From Candidatus Berkiella aquae (GTDB lineage: Bacteria > Pseudomonadota > Gammaproteobacteria > Berkiellales > Berkiellaceae): a DNA stretch of 64,000 nucleotides. The translations under genes were made by a program, and so were the position numbers. The DNA is taken from positions 2,666,001 to 2,730,000 of the forward strand of contig NZ_LKAJ02000001.1 in the NCBI RefSeq assembly GCF_001431295.2, in the 5' to 3' direction. Position 1 is the stretch's first letter, and each line of letters opens with the position of its first letter. Of this stretch, positions 46,582 to 55,578 are shown in pieces. The notes under the pieces were generated by a model. That model did no database searches. It saw nothing but the letters and a program-made list of their open reading frames with translations, and was not told the origin of the DNA.

Positions 46582-49500
46582 TTACCAAGCCCGATAAAGT
46601 TGTACCCAACCTGAATAACCATAATAATGGTCGCGATAATCAAATTCACCCTTTACGGTGAAGATATAAGAATCATATGTATGAACATTGACCCCTAAAT
46701 CAAACAACATGATTGTTTGTGGTGGTTTAACGCCTTGGGTTGGGAACACTGGGCCGCCCCCTAAAAAGCGCGAAGAAGTTGCTTGTTCATCAGCATAGAA
46801 ATCATAAGCTAACATAAACGAAAATTCAGGCGCATACACCGCTTGTGCATAATCTATTTTACCTAATAAGCGTATACCGATGCCGCCGATAAATTCATTC
46901 AGTGACTGGTTATTGACTGTTAAACTTAAACCACCTGCACCCTGTTCAGAATAATCGTCAATCTTCATGTGCGTGAAACGCACTCGAGCTATCGGTGCAA
47001 CTGTCAAAAAGTCATATAAGAATGCAAAGCCTAATTCTGATTGAGCACCATAATGCACGCCATAAAAATCACCAAATCCTGCCGTCGTCACCGTACCAAT
47101 GCCTATGTTACGGCGCGTCTTATAATGATGAGATGCAAAACCTATCATGCTGTCTAAGTAAAGATCATTGGTCAGATCAATCCAGCTATAAATAGTTCCT
47201 TGAACACTTTGCAGATTCTGCACATTCTCATCTTCTGTCTTACCCACCATATGAGATTGAGTGAAATTAACAGCCGCCCCTACTAATGAACCCGTTTGCC
47301 CCCAATCCATACCAATGGCAAAACCTGCTGCATCCCCTAAGTAACCTTCAACATTATTGCGGAAACGCTGATCTAATATCGCGCCGTAACCTTGCACCCA
47401 AGCACCATTGGTTGTTGGCCTATAGTAGAATGAATCACCATAGTTATATCCGCCGCGATCTTCCATATCAGCCGGTGTGACAACTTGATAGCTTTCAGCG
47501 CCGAGTGTTCTTAAGTAGCGCATATCTTCTAAGCGACGAGAAAGGCTACGGAACATTTGATCCATGCTCACATGGGTTGCTGCAATCATTGCGTAATTGA
47601 CAGGAGGTGCTAAACTCTCTAATTCTTGCACTAAAGTCGCTTGATTATTGATAAGATCAAGCTGCCCTAAAACGGCTAATAATTGCGGATTGGTAGTACC
47701 TTCTAAAGCAATTGTGTCTAATGCACCCGCAACGCCTTGCGAAGCATCGGTATTTGCAAAGGGACTAAATCCACTGCGTTGGGTGGTTAAACGTAAAATA
47801 TTGCCGCCGACGACTGATTTATCAAAACGCACTGTTAACGAACTGGGTTGAGCTAACGTTGAATTATCAACCACAGGACCGCCCGTGATAATATCAAACT
47901 GAGTACCTGCTGGAATAAATTGTCCACTTCCAAGTTGAGCATTCACAAAGCTACCGGCATTGAGCGTTGCACCGCCTGCACTCACTTGCATCTTGCCAAA
48001 ATCACCAGGACCTTGGATTTGTACGGCATAAACACCGCCCGCATTCGCTGTAAAGGTATTGGTTAATGCACCCGCTGTTGTTGCGCTATGTTGCAGACTC
48101 AGCACGCCACCGTTATTTAAAGTAATGGAGCCCGTTGTGCCGCCTGCGCCGGTATCGATTTGATTGTTACTCGTCACTGATAAAGTAGAATTACTATTCA
48201 CAACGACAGCAGCACCACCACCATCACCCGTCACAGTTGTGGAGTTAACCACCATCGATGCATTGGGCCCTACATTCAGTGCTGTAAATCCAGTTAATTT
48301 ATTGTTAACGGTAAAAGTTCCGGCTTTAACATTAACGGTTGGTACCCCAAGAATATCTCCTGTGGTACTAAATGAATTGAGAACATTCAGCGTATCGCCA
48401 ACGCCCCCATTGAGGGTCGTAAATTTACCACCTGATAAATTAAAGGTATCAGGACCAGGGCCGCTATTAATAACATTTAAAGTCGAGCCTGCTAGGTTAA
48501 CGATATCGCCATTGCCACCTTGTAAATTGAGGTTTCCATTGATGGTGCCTGCATTGAGATTCAAGGTACTTTGTACAACCAGATTACTGGTATAGACATT
48601 CCCTGTAATCACCCCACCATTCATATCAAAGATGCTACCACCGGCTGAGGCAAGTAATACATCACCATCAATCGTGCCTGCATTTTGAGTGAGTTTAACG
48701 TTGATACCTGGGCCACCTACTTGCAAATCAATCGCATCTAATCCTGCACCGCCCGCCCCATTGCGAATCGTACCACTATTCACAATGCCCCCTGTTAGGG
48801 TAACAGGAAGGCTAGCAACAATCGCGCCGGGGGAATTTGCTAAGGTTAAAATGCTGCCCGTATTATTAATTTGTGTAATGCTACCTTCAATGTCGATGGC
48901 AACATTGGTATTACTTTGAATCAAACTATTATTGTTTATGGTGCCACCCGTCGCACCAGCTAAGATCGTTATCGCACTATCAATCCCATTAATACCCTGA
49001 ATTGTGCCGTTATTGTTGATAGCGGTAAAAGAACCTTTGATTAAAATAGCATCCGCGCCAGTTCCATTCGTCGTTTGAATAATCCCGCCGCTATTATTGG
49101 TTATCGATCCTAGATAATTAGCACCTATCAAAATCCCTGCAGCGCCGCCTGCTCCCGCAGAAGTGATCGTTCCGCTATTTTGGATCCCTGTTGAACCTGT
49201 GATTGCCGCTGTCAGATTAATACCATTGGCATTGGTCGAAGAAATCACACCACCGGCATTATTGATCACTTGATTAAAATTTTGATTGAGTCGAACACCG
49301 TCTCCGGTTGCTGCCACAGAAGTTATCGTACCGCTATTGAATAAAGATAAACCTATTCCATCAGCTTGAAGGCCTGATGCTGTTGTACCCTTAATCGTGC
49401 CACCCGTATTATTCGTAATAGAAGCACTTTGCCCACCCGGGCTAAGATGAATACCATTACCATTACCCGTAATGGTTCCAGTATTACCAATGATGGCATT

Positions 49501-50112
49501 CAAGCCGCCAATATCAATAGCATGAAATCCGCCGCCGGTTTGCGAAATGGTTCCTAAGTTATTAACAGAAGCATTAGAGCCATTAAGTACAATGGCGTGC
49601 CCACCTGCCGAAGTAATCGTACCGGTAGCTTGGTTTTGTACTAATACATCCGTTGCATTAGCCGTTGCTTCTACCGCGCCTGTACCTGTTATGGTGCCTG
49701 CATTGATAATGTCATTGGTTGGGGAGTCCGCAAAAACACCAACACCCACCGTATTGATACCGGTATTCGCACCAATACTAATGGTAGCGGTATCACCATT
49801 GGTGGTTGTCACACCATTTCGACCTGCGCCAAGCGTTAAAATCCCATTCACATTGGCGTTATTGGCATCCAAAGTCAATGTGGTATTCGTGGTATTGATC
49901 ACAACAGCATCACCACTATTGGGCGCTGCGGCATTCATTTGCAATTGCCCCGCATTGGTGATCTGAATATTACCGCGAGTCTGAGGGGCGCCTGTTGTAA
50001 AATCTTGGTTTATTTGCACATTACTGACAATGGTATCCGCATAAAGGATACTCGGTACAATAAACAGCGTAGATGCTAAAACGGCTTGGCTAAGGCGACG
50101 TGCTTGATTCAT
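46582..50112 (-). CDS. Autotransporter (type V secretion) with repetitive passenger
   Basis: 1176 residues. Signal peptide: ARRLSQAVLASTLFIVPSIL, ending YA. The passenger (about 26-790) is rich in Gly, Asn, Thr and Ile, with repeated N-x-GTI units such as NNSGTITSAGAG and GGTINNNSLIQSNTN, the pattern of a parallel beta-helix. A linker carries LESLAPPVNYAMIAATHVSM, the usual passenger-barrel junction. The barrel (about 890-1176) ends in YRAW, with a C-terminal Trp. There is no protease or lipase active site, so it is probably an adhesin. It is adjacent to, but not overlapping, the second barrel protein. Overlapping plus-strand frames are shadows of the passenger. Confidence 0.92.
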   Translation of the reverse strand: MNQARRLSQAVLASTLFIVPSILYADTIVSNVQINQDFTTGAPQTRGNIQITNAGQLQMNAAAPNSGDAVVINTTNTTLTLDANNANVNGILTLGAGRNGVTTTNGDTATISIGANTGINTVGVGVFADSPTNDIINAGTITGTGAVEATANATDVLVQNQATGTITSAGGHAIVLNGSNASVNNLGTISQTGGGFHAIDIGGLNAIIGNTGTITGNGNGIHLSPGGQSASITNNTGGTIKGTTASGLQADGIGLSLFNSGTITSVAATGDGVRLNQNFNQVINNAGGVISSTNANGINLTAAITGSTGIQNSGTITSAGAGGAAGILIGANYLGSITNNSGGIIQTTNGTGADAILIKGSFTAINNNGTIQGINGIDSAITILAGATGGTINNNSLIQSNTNVAIDIEGSITQINNTGSILTLANSPGAIVASLPVTLTGGIVNSGTIRNGAGGAGLDAIDLQVGGPGINVKLTQNAGTIDGDVLLASAGGSIFDMNGGVITGNVYTSNLVVQSTLNLNAGTINGNLNLQGGNGDIVNLAGSTLNVINSGPGPDTFNLSGGKFTTLNGGVGDTLNVLNSFSTTGDILGVPTVNVKAGTFTVNNKLTGFTALNVGPNASMVVNSTTVTGDGGGAAVVVNSNSTLSVTSNNQIDTGAGGTTGSITLNNGGVLSLQHSATTAGALTNTFTANAGGVYAVQIQGPGDFGKMQVSAGGATLNAGSFVNAQLGSGQFIPAGTQFDIITGGPVVDNSTLAQPSSLTVRFDKSVVGGNILRLTTQRSGFSPFANTDASQGVAGALDTIALEGTTNPQLLAVLGQLDLINNQATLVQELESLAPPVNYAMIAATHVSMDQMFRSLSRRLEDMRYLRTLGAESYQVVTPADMEDRGGYNYGDSFYYRPTTNGAWVQGYGAILDQRFRNNVEGYLGDAAGFAIGMDWGQTGSLVGAAVNFTQSHMVGKTEDENVQNLQSVQGTIYSWIDLTNDLYLDSMIGFASHHYKTRRNIGIGTVTTAGFGDFYGVHYGAQSELGFAFLYDFLTVAPIARVRFTHMKIDDYSEQGAGGLSLTVNNQSLNEFIGGIGIRLLGKIDYAQAVYAPEFSFMLAYDFYADEQATSSRFLGGGPVFPTQGVKPPQTIMLFDLGVNVHTYDSYIFTVKGEFDYRDHYYGYSGWVQLYRAW

Positions 50113-50160
50113 GTACGCTACTCTTATTCCTTAAATTCTTTCTAGTATAAATATTCCCTT

Positions 50161-51741
50161 TTATACCCACTCATAACGCAGTTTAATAAAGGCTTCATTA
50201 CGATGATAATCACTACGAGTGACATAATCATATTGGAATTTTACTAACGTTTGTCCTTTGCTATGAATATTTAAGGCCACCCCAAGATCAACCGTACTGG
50301 CGCTTGGCCCTATTTGTTCGCTCAAGAAAGCATAACCGCCACTATAGAAATTCGCTGTAGCAACTTGTTTAGCGTTAATAAAGTCGTAGTAATAATAAAA
50401 ATGAGCTTGCGGGATAACAGAGACTTGCTCAAAATCATTACGATAATCAATTTGAGCACCTAAGCCTAAATCAAAGGCATTCATATTATCGTATTTAACA
50501 TTTAAATCGAGGAAGAAAGCATCATGTTCCTCGTAATTGTTAAATTCCATATGAGAGTACTCAAGAATAAGTTTAGGGATCACACGCAATTGCTTGCAGA
50601 CAAAGGTATAACCTGATTCAAAATGTGCATTTGTTTCCCAACCATCAAAGTCACCATGAGCAATATTAACAAAGCCAAAACCAGCCGCAGGTGGCACTAA
50701 AATATAGCGGTTGTTGTCATAGTTATTAAGTGCCAATGTTAACGCTAATTGTGCAAACATGCGCCTATTACAAAAATCAAACCGACCATACACTGTGCCG
50801 TTATAACGTTTTACATCAAGATAGCTACCCGAAAGACCGATAGTATCGACATCACCTTGCTGGTAACCACCTGCGATACCAATAAACAAATCATCATTGA
50901 TTTGCTTATCTCGGCCAATGAGTAATCCTAACATTTGCGAATGATACCCGGGGTGATTTTCTCTTTCATACTGCCAAGTGTCAGCACCTATTAATTGCAT
51001 CCAAGCGCCTTTGGGCTCGCTGAGGATATCACCAATCAGTGGTGTATCATCTGAAACCGCAGGCAAATCGCTTGTTCCCGTCGTTGCGGCAGTGGCTTCA
51101 GTCGCCTTAGCCGCAGGGCTTGCATTATCTTTCACGGGTGGAAGATCAGAACTTGCAGCGTTATCTTTTACCGGCGGCAGATCAGAACTTGCCGCTTTGT
51201 CTTTTACGGGAGGCAAATCACTGCTACTTGCTGCATTGTCTTTAACAGGCGGTAAATCTGAGTTATCTGCTGTTTTTTTCGCTGCTGCTTTAGCTTCATG
51301 ATTTAATGAGGTTGTTTGCGCCGGCGTCGACGATGTTATTTTAGTCGCGCCCGTTTTGTCTTTTATGTAATAAGGTTTTGGATTATAAGCTACATGCTGA
51401 TCGCCGCATGCAATCCCAGTGGGTTTAGGCGGAAGTTCTCTTAATTTCTCAACACGATCAAAAATAGTAGCATGCATTTGATGCATTGCAGCTTGCGAAA
51501 CCTCACGCAAAGAGCCATCAGCAGCAGGTGCTAAGGTAAATAGCGCATCCCTTTTTTGTATTGGGATCGGATTTAAACCATCAAGCGACAGAATCAAGAT
51601 ATTCAGTTCTGGTGCAATAACAGGCGCATTAGGACGCAATGCTTCTAGCATTGCATTCACATCAGAGTATGTTGCCCAGCTAATGGAGGAGAAACTTGTT
51701 AGGGCTAACGCTAATAAGGCACCCTTCCGACGATTAATCAT
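50161..51741 (-). CDS. Outer membrane beta-barrel protein with DLPPVKD repeats (autotransporter-barrel-like)
   Basis: 526 residues from the ATG at 51741 (site AAGGGA upstream; the frame from 51756 lacks a site). A signal peptide (LLALALTSFSSISWA) leads into a helical N-terminal part (about 26-145). A low-complexity linker follows with four units of about 12 residues (SSDLPPVKDNAA and variants) plus one diverged SDLPAVSDD. The C-terminal autotransporter-type barrel (about 235-526) ends LRYEWV. GAWMQLIGADTWQYERENHP starts the barrel and matches the WxQ-x-YG-type opening of autotransporter domains. The N-terminal part is short, so it may be a surface-display anchor rather than a full passenger. 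The upstream neighbour is transcribed divergently. Confidence 0.82.
   Translation of the reverse strand: MINRRKGALLALALTSFSSISWATYSDVNAMLEALRPNAPVIAPELNILILSLDGLNPIPIQKRDALFTLAPAADGSLREVSQAAMHQMHATIFDRVEKLRELPPKPTGIACGDQHVAYNPKPYYIKDKTGATKITSSTPAQTTSLNHEAKAAAKKTADNSDLPPVKDNAASSSDLPPVKDKAASSDLPPVKDNAASSDLPPVKDNASPAAKATEATAATTGTSDLPAVSDDTPLIGDILSEPKGAWMQLIGADTWQYERENHPGYHSQMLGLLIGRDKQINDDLFIGIAGGYQQGDVDTIGLSGSYLDVKRYNGTVYGRFDFCNRRMFAQLALTLALNNYDNNRYILVPPAAGFGFVNIAHGDFDGWETNAHFESGYTFVCKQLRVIPKLILEYSHMEFNNYEEHDAFFLDLNVKYDNMNAFDLGLGAQIDYRNDFEQVSVIPQAHFYYYYDFINAKQVATANFYSGGYAFLSEQIGPSASTVDLGVALNIHSKGQTLVKFQYDYVTRSDYHRNEAFIKLRYEWV
51121..51265. repeat. Tandem 36-base repeat coding for SSDLPPVKDNAA units
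   Basis: Four in-frame imperfect copies, starting with TTATCTTT/TTGTCTTT at about 51125, 51161, 51197 and 51236, spaced 36, 36 and 39 bases. The copies differ mostly at third positions, showing selection on the protein sequence. They lie in the linker of the barrel protein. Confidence 0.85.
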
Positions 51742-51841
51742 TATCCCTTTCTCCATGTCACGAGTACAATCAATCCTATCATAAAAAAATCCCTTTATGT
51801 CATGATATAGTCTTTGAAATCATTTACGGTGACTATAAGCA

Positions 51842-52738
51842 TTGACGATAGAGTCTCAAGCCTTGTTAGCAAATCGACATCTTATCTTTATCCTGTTTTG
51901 TCTGTTTTGTATACTGAGTTGTAGTACCAATCCATCGATGGTTTTACCTAAGCCTACCACGCAAATTGTTAAAAAAGCAGAAGAGGCTGGATTTTCATTA
52001 CAACGTTATGAGACACCCACCTTTATATTAACAACTTATGAGCTTGATACGACCCCTAATCCTATTTGTCATATCTACATTGAAGGGGACGGGAATAGTT
52101 GGAAAACAAAACATAGATTATCGAACAATCCAACCCCTAAACAACCTCTTGCATTACAGCTTGCCTTGCAAGATCAACATCCGCAAGTGATTTATATCGC
52201 TAGGCCTTGTCAGTTTACGCCACTCGCAATAGATTCCAGTTGTGCTCCCAAATACTGGTCCAGCCATCGTTATGCACCCGAAGTCATTGAAGCTTTTCAA
52301 GCAACGCTGAATCAAATCAAACTGAAAAAAAAGGACACTCGCTTTTTATTAATTGGATTCTCAGGTGGTGCTAGTGTTGCTGCATTAATAGCCAGTAATC
52401 GATCCGATGTGGTTGGATTGATTACCGTTGCAGGAGATTTAAATCATGTTGCACTGAATCGTCATCACCAGACGAGTCCTCTAACGGGTTCTTTGAATCC
52501 AATGGATGTAACTGAAAAAGTCGAAAAGCTACCTCAATCTCACTGGTCTGCTTCTCATGATGCGATTGTTCCCACTTGGATTGCACAGCAATTTGCAAAA
52601 AAAGTTAATAATCCAAGTTGCTGCCAGGTTCATATTCTCACTAATGCATCACATCATGCCGGTTGGGTTGAAAAATGGCCTGAGATTATCCAAAGCTTTC
52701 TTGAATGTTCTAACCCATCTCTTTCGGGAAATGTTTGA
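51842..52738 (+). CDS. Alpha/beta-hydrolase lipoprotein
   Basis: 298 residues from a TTG at 51842. No ATG or GTG lies before the signal. Hydrophobic segment LIFILFCLFCILSC ends in a lipobox-like ILSC, so it is probably lipid-anchored. The nucleophile elbow is LLIGFSGGASVAALIAS (Gly-Phe-Ser-Gly-Gly, Ser about residue 178). A later Asp (SHDAIVPTWIA) and His (NASHHAGWVEKWPEI) could complete the triad. IYIARPCQFTPLAIDSSCAP carries two Cys. Substrate unknown. Confidence 0.82.
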   Translation: MTIESQALLANRHLIFILFCLFCILSCSTNPSMVLPKPTTQIVKKAEEAGFSLQRYETPTFILTTYELDTTPNPICHIYIEGDGNSWKTKHRLSNNPTPKQPLALQLALQDQHPQVIYIARPCQFTPLAIDSSCAPKYWSSHRYAPEVIEAFQATLNQIKLKKKDTRFLLIGFSGGASVAALIASNRSDVVGLITVAGDLNHVALNRHHQTSPLTGSLNPMDVTEKVEKLPQSHWSASHDAIVPTWIAQQFAKKVNNPSCCQVHILTNASHHAGWVEKWPEIIQSFLECSNPSLSGNV

Positions 52739-52882
52739 ACCTTATTGCGCTGCCCTCTCTTTAAAGCTTGCATTTATCTTTTCAGAAAAGCCTTTTATCT
52801 CGAATAAGTAGAAAAAAGTTATTTATAAGTTATTCTGATTACTCTAGATACCAATTAAAAAATATATTAAAGGGGAATACTC

Positions 52883-54286
52883 ATGGCAGATTTAAATAAT
52901 CTTATTCAACAACAACAAGCAACTTATCAAAATGTGTTCTTAAAAGATCCTAAAAATTTCCATCAACCAACGCATCATTACGATTGGTGGATGTTTCCGT
53001 TACAAGCACCGGCTAATGTCAATGTCACCCCTACGACTAGGCAATATTCAATTAATGATGAACAAGCAAAAACATTACTTCGTCATCCTAAATTCATCTC
53101 GACTTATATGCACAGCATTAATAAATATTTAAATAATTTAATCCAATTTGGCTGGAATAAGTATGATGTTCGCTATGCTAAAATGTTAAGTTCTTTAAAT
53201 TTATTCCTTAAAAATGTTCATACCATTTCGTCAGAAGGAAAAATGGGGGAAATAAAGCATTTGTTAACTTTGCTTGCTGAAAAAGCGAGTCGTTTTGCTC
53301 AACAAATAAAACAACCTTCTCCCTTTTTACAAACTTCTTTATATAATTTAAATGAATTCTTAATTCATCATCCAGCAAGCAAACAAACTCTCACGATGGC
53401 GCCTCGTGTACAAGCTAAACCTGCAAATCGTGCATCCAATGCCAATGTACCAACGACTAAACAACAATCTGGTGTTGATGCGTCTAAACCACAAATACAA
53501 CCTGCACGACCAAACAATGCCGCAACAACCAATCCACTTTTACAGCAAATTGCGATTGATTTTGATCATGGTTTATTAGAGGTTAATGCCAATGCTTATG
53601 TGAATGCTGCAAGCATTAATCGTTTACCGGTTCCCCAATGGGGCGGCGTTGCTGGTGCGATTGCACGATTATTAAACTCAGACAACGATCAACAAGTTTT
53701 AAATTCTCATTGGAATTCTTTAGGTCAATGTGTCACTCCAGGTAGTGCAGCGTTCGTTAGCAATCCGCAAGGGCAACCTCATCTATTTCAATTTGGTTCA
53801 AATCAAGGATTGCTGGTCCATGCAGGATCCCCAATGTGGAATCAATCACCGGTGCAACAAACACAAATCAAAAATCAATTAACGGCTGCTTATAAAGAGG
53901 TTTTACAAAAAATTCATCAATATAATCAGAGTTCGCAACAGAAAGTGAATACGGTTGCAATCCCACCCTTAGGTATTGGCATTTATGGGATCCCAGCGGA
54001 GATTTCTGCACAATGCGCTTTTGATGCATTAACAGAATTCTATAAACAAAATGCTTCATTGAAAGTTATTTTTCCATTACGAGATGGTAAAAATACCGCA
54101 TCGAATGATTATAGGTTTGGCCAAGCATTAAAGGCCTTGTTGCAAAATCCAACGCATCAGAATGTTCAACAACCAGTGGCTAAGCCGGTTGTCTATGCTT
54201 ACCCACCACGTCGTAGAAACAAAGTGGTTAATCTAAACCGTCCGCGCCAGGAGAATCCTGCTCCTCGTCAAAGACCTAATCTATAA
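52883..54286 (+). CDS. Macro-domain protein with a Legionella-effector-like layout
   Basis: 467 residues, no signal peptide. The N-terminal domain (about 25-160) carries HHYDWWMFPL (31-40) and LLRHPKFISTYMHSINKYLN. It resembles domains in Legionella proteins and, loosely, the opioid-growth-factor-receptor N-terminal region; this is a guess. A Gln/Pro/Asn-rich linker (about 170-215) joins it to a macro domain (about 222-400). The ADP-ribose loop reads YVNAASINRLPVPQWGGVAG, with Ser for the second Asn of the usual NAAN. The second loop reads IPPLGIGIYGIPAEISAQCA. The C-terminus is Arg-rich (PPRRRNK, PRQRPNL). Strong site AAAGGGGAA upstream. Candidate ADP-ribose-binding or hydrolysing effector. 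Confidence 0.8.
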   Translation: MADLNNLIQQQQATYQNVFLKDPKNFHQPTHHYDWWMFPLQAPANVNVTPTTRQYSINDEQAKTLLRHPKFISTYMHSINKYLNNLIQFGWNKYDVRYAKMLSSLNLFLKNVHTISSEGKMGEIKHLLTLLAEKASRFAQQIKQPSPFLQTSLYNLNEFLIHHPASKQTLTMAPRVQAKPANRASNANVPTTKQQSGVDASKPQIQPARPNNAATTNPLLQQIAIDFDHGLLEVNANAYVNAASINRLPVPQWGGVAGAIARLLNSDNDQQVLNSHWNSLGQCVTPGSAAFVSNPQGQPHLFQFGSNQGLLVHAGSPMWNQSPVQQTQIKNQLTAAYKEVLQKIHQYNQSSQQKVNTVAIPPLGIGIYGIPAEISAQCAFDALTEFYKQNASLKVIFPLRDGKNTASNDYRFGQALKALLQNPTHQNVQQPVAKPVVYAYPPRRRNKVVNLNRPRQENPAPRQRPNL

Positions 54287-54417
54287 ACCTTCTCGCCAAA
54301 AGCAAAGGGATTTGCTTTCATGTGTAGCACTCAAATCATTAGTTGTGCGACTATCTAAAACATTGTTTTAAAGCAAATTATCTTGCTTTCATGGTGCTGA
54401 AGCATTAGCGTAGGCTG
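54287..54417. promoter_or_regulatory. Two related hairpins upstream of bioF
   Basis: AAAGCAAA GGGA TTTGCTTT (54299-54318) and AAAGCAA ATTATC TTGCTTT (54370-54389) share the same arms. Each is followed by CATG, with the words TTGCTTTCATG repeated. They lie between the macro gene stop and the bioF ATG and could be a terminator and an operator pair. Confidence 0.35.
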
Positions 54418-55578
54418 ATGAAAAATGCCTTACGCCCTTATCGACAATTTTGTGCGACATTACGTCAAAATGCGCTCCTGCGGCACCTCCCTCGAGCACA
54501 AACCTATCAATATGATTTTTCCAATAATGACTATTTAGGACTCAGCCAACATCCCGCATTGGCAAGTGCTGCAATTGAGGCAGCTCATGCTCTGGGAGTT
54601 GGAGGCACCTCCTCTCGTCTTGTTGGCAATCATCCCCGATCTGACGCACTCGAAGCCCTCATTGCCCAAAGCAAAGGCAGTGCAAGTGCAATGGTATTTG
54701 CCACAGGCTACCAAGCCAATATTTCAGTGCTGAGTGCCCTACTCGATAGTAAAGCACTCGGCCAAACACCGTTAGTTTTTGCCGATAAATTAAACCATGC
54801 GAGTATGCATGCAGGCTGTCAAATGGCCAGAGTGAGACAGCAACGCTTTCGACATTTAGATTATGATCATTTAGCATGGCTTTTAGAGAAATCAAAAACA
54901 TTACAACAACCTCGCTTCATTTTAACTGAATCCGTTTTTGGAATGGATGGCGATGTTGCATGTTTGCCGACGCTGATTAAGCTTGCCTATCAATATAATG
55001 CGCTACTTTATGTTGATGAAGCCCATGCCACCGGTCTTTTTGGTTCAAAGGGTTATGGTTTTACCTGTGATTATGGTAAAGACATTGCTATCAGTATGGG
55101 GACTTTTAGTAAAGCATTGGGCGGTAGTGGTGCCTATATTGCTTGTGCTAAACCTTTAAAACGCTATTTAATGAATCGAGCCAATGGCTTTATTTATTCG
55201 ACTGCGCCTTCACCGATGCAAATCGCGGTAATGCAAAAGTCATGGGAATTAATTCCCGAACTTCTACCAGAGGCACAATTATTATTAGCACGCGCCACAT
55301 CCTTGCGCGAACAACTGAAGGCGCTTGGATTTCAGTTGGGGAATTCTTGCACACATATTATCCCCATTATTTTACAGCAAGCACCAAAAACCTTATGGGC
55401 ACAACGCGAACTCTTGAAAGAGGATATTCGTGTGAGTGCGATTAGGCCACCTTCGGTTCCTGCCAATCAAGCGCGCTTACGTCTAGCGCTCAATATTAAG
55501 CATGATGAAAATGCGTTACAGACGCTACTAACGCAAATGAAACGGCTTGCGACTATCTTATTTGACACACAAAAGTAG
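54418..55578 (+). CDS. bioF: 8-amino-7-oxononanoate synthase (BioF)-like PLP enzyme
   Basis: 386 residues. It condenses pimeloyl-ACP or -CoA with alanine in biotin synthesis. FSNNDYLGLSQHP near the start, LYVDEAHATGLFG (198-210) and the PLP lysine K232 in MGTFSKALGGSGAYIA are all standard for alpha-oxoamine synthases. GGTSSRLVGNHPRSDALEAL matches the BioF pattern better than glycine C-acetyltransferase. No other bio genes flank it, so its pathway role rests on sequence alone. Its 3' end overlaps the convergent fusion gene by 26 bases. Confidence 0.87.
   Translation: MKNALRPYRQFCATLRQNALLRHLPRAQTYQYDFSNNDYLGLSQHPALASAAIEAAHALGVGGTSSRLVGNHPRSDALEALIAQSKGSASAMVFATGYQANISVLSALLDSKALGQTPLVFADKLNHASMHAGCQMARVRQQRFRHLDYDHLAWLLEKSKTLQQPRFILTESVFGMDGDVACLPTLIKLAYQYNALLYVDEAHATGLFGSKGYGFTCDYGKDIAISMGTFSKALGGSGAYIACAKPLKRYLMNRANGFIYSTAPSPMQIAVMQKSWELIPELLPEAQLLLARATSLREQLKALGFQLGNSCTHIIPIILQQAPKTLWAQRELLKEDIRVSAIRPPSVPANQARLRLALNIKHDENALQTLLTQMKRLATILFDTQK

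Noticed and set aside
48164-49966. Long plus-strand frames of 143 and 139 codons
   Set aside because: They mirror the repetitive Gly/Asn/Thr passenger of the minus-strand autotransporter and show no motif or ribosome site.
51121-51265. Possible CRISPR-like array
   Set aside because: The repeats are continuous, in frame and code for SSDLPPVKDNAA units; there are no spacers or cas genes.
52557-52811. 84-codon frame overlapping the hydrolase 3' end
   Set aside because: It mostly overlaps the better-supported hydrolase frame and has no start site or motif of its own.
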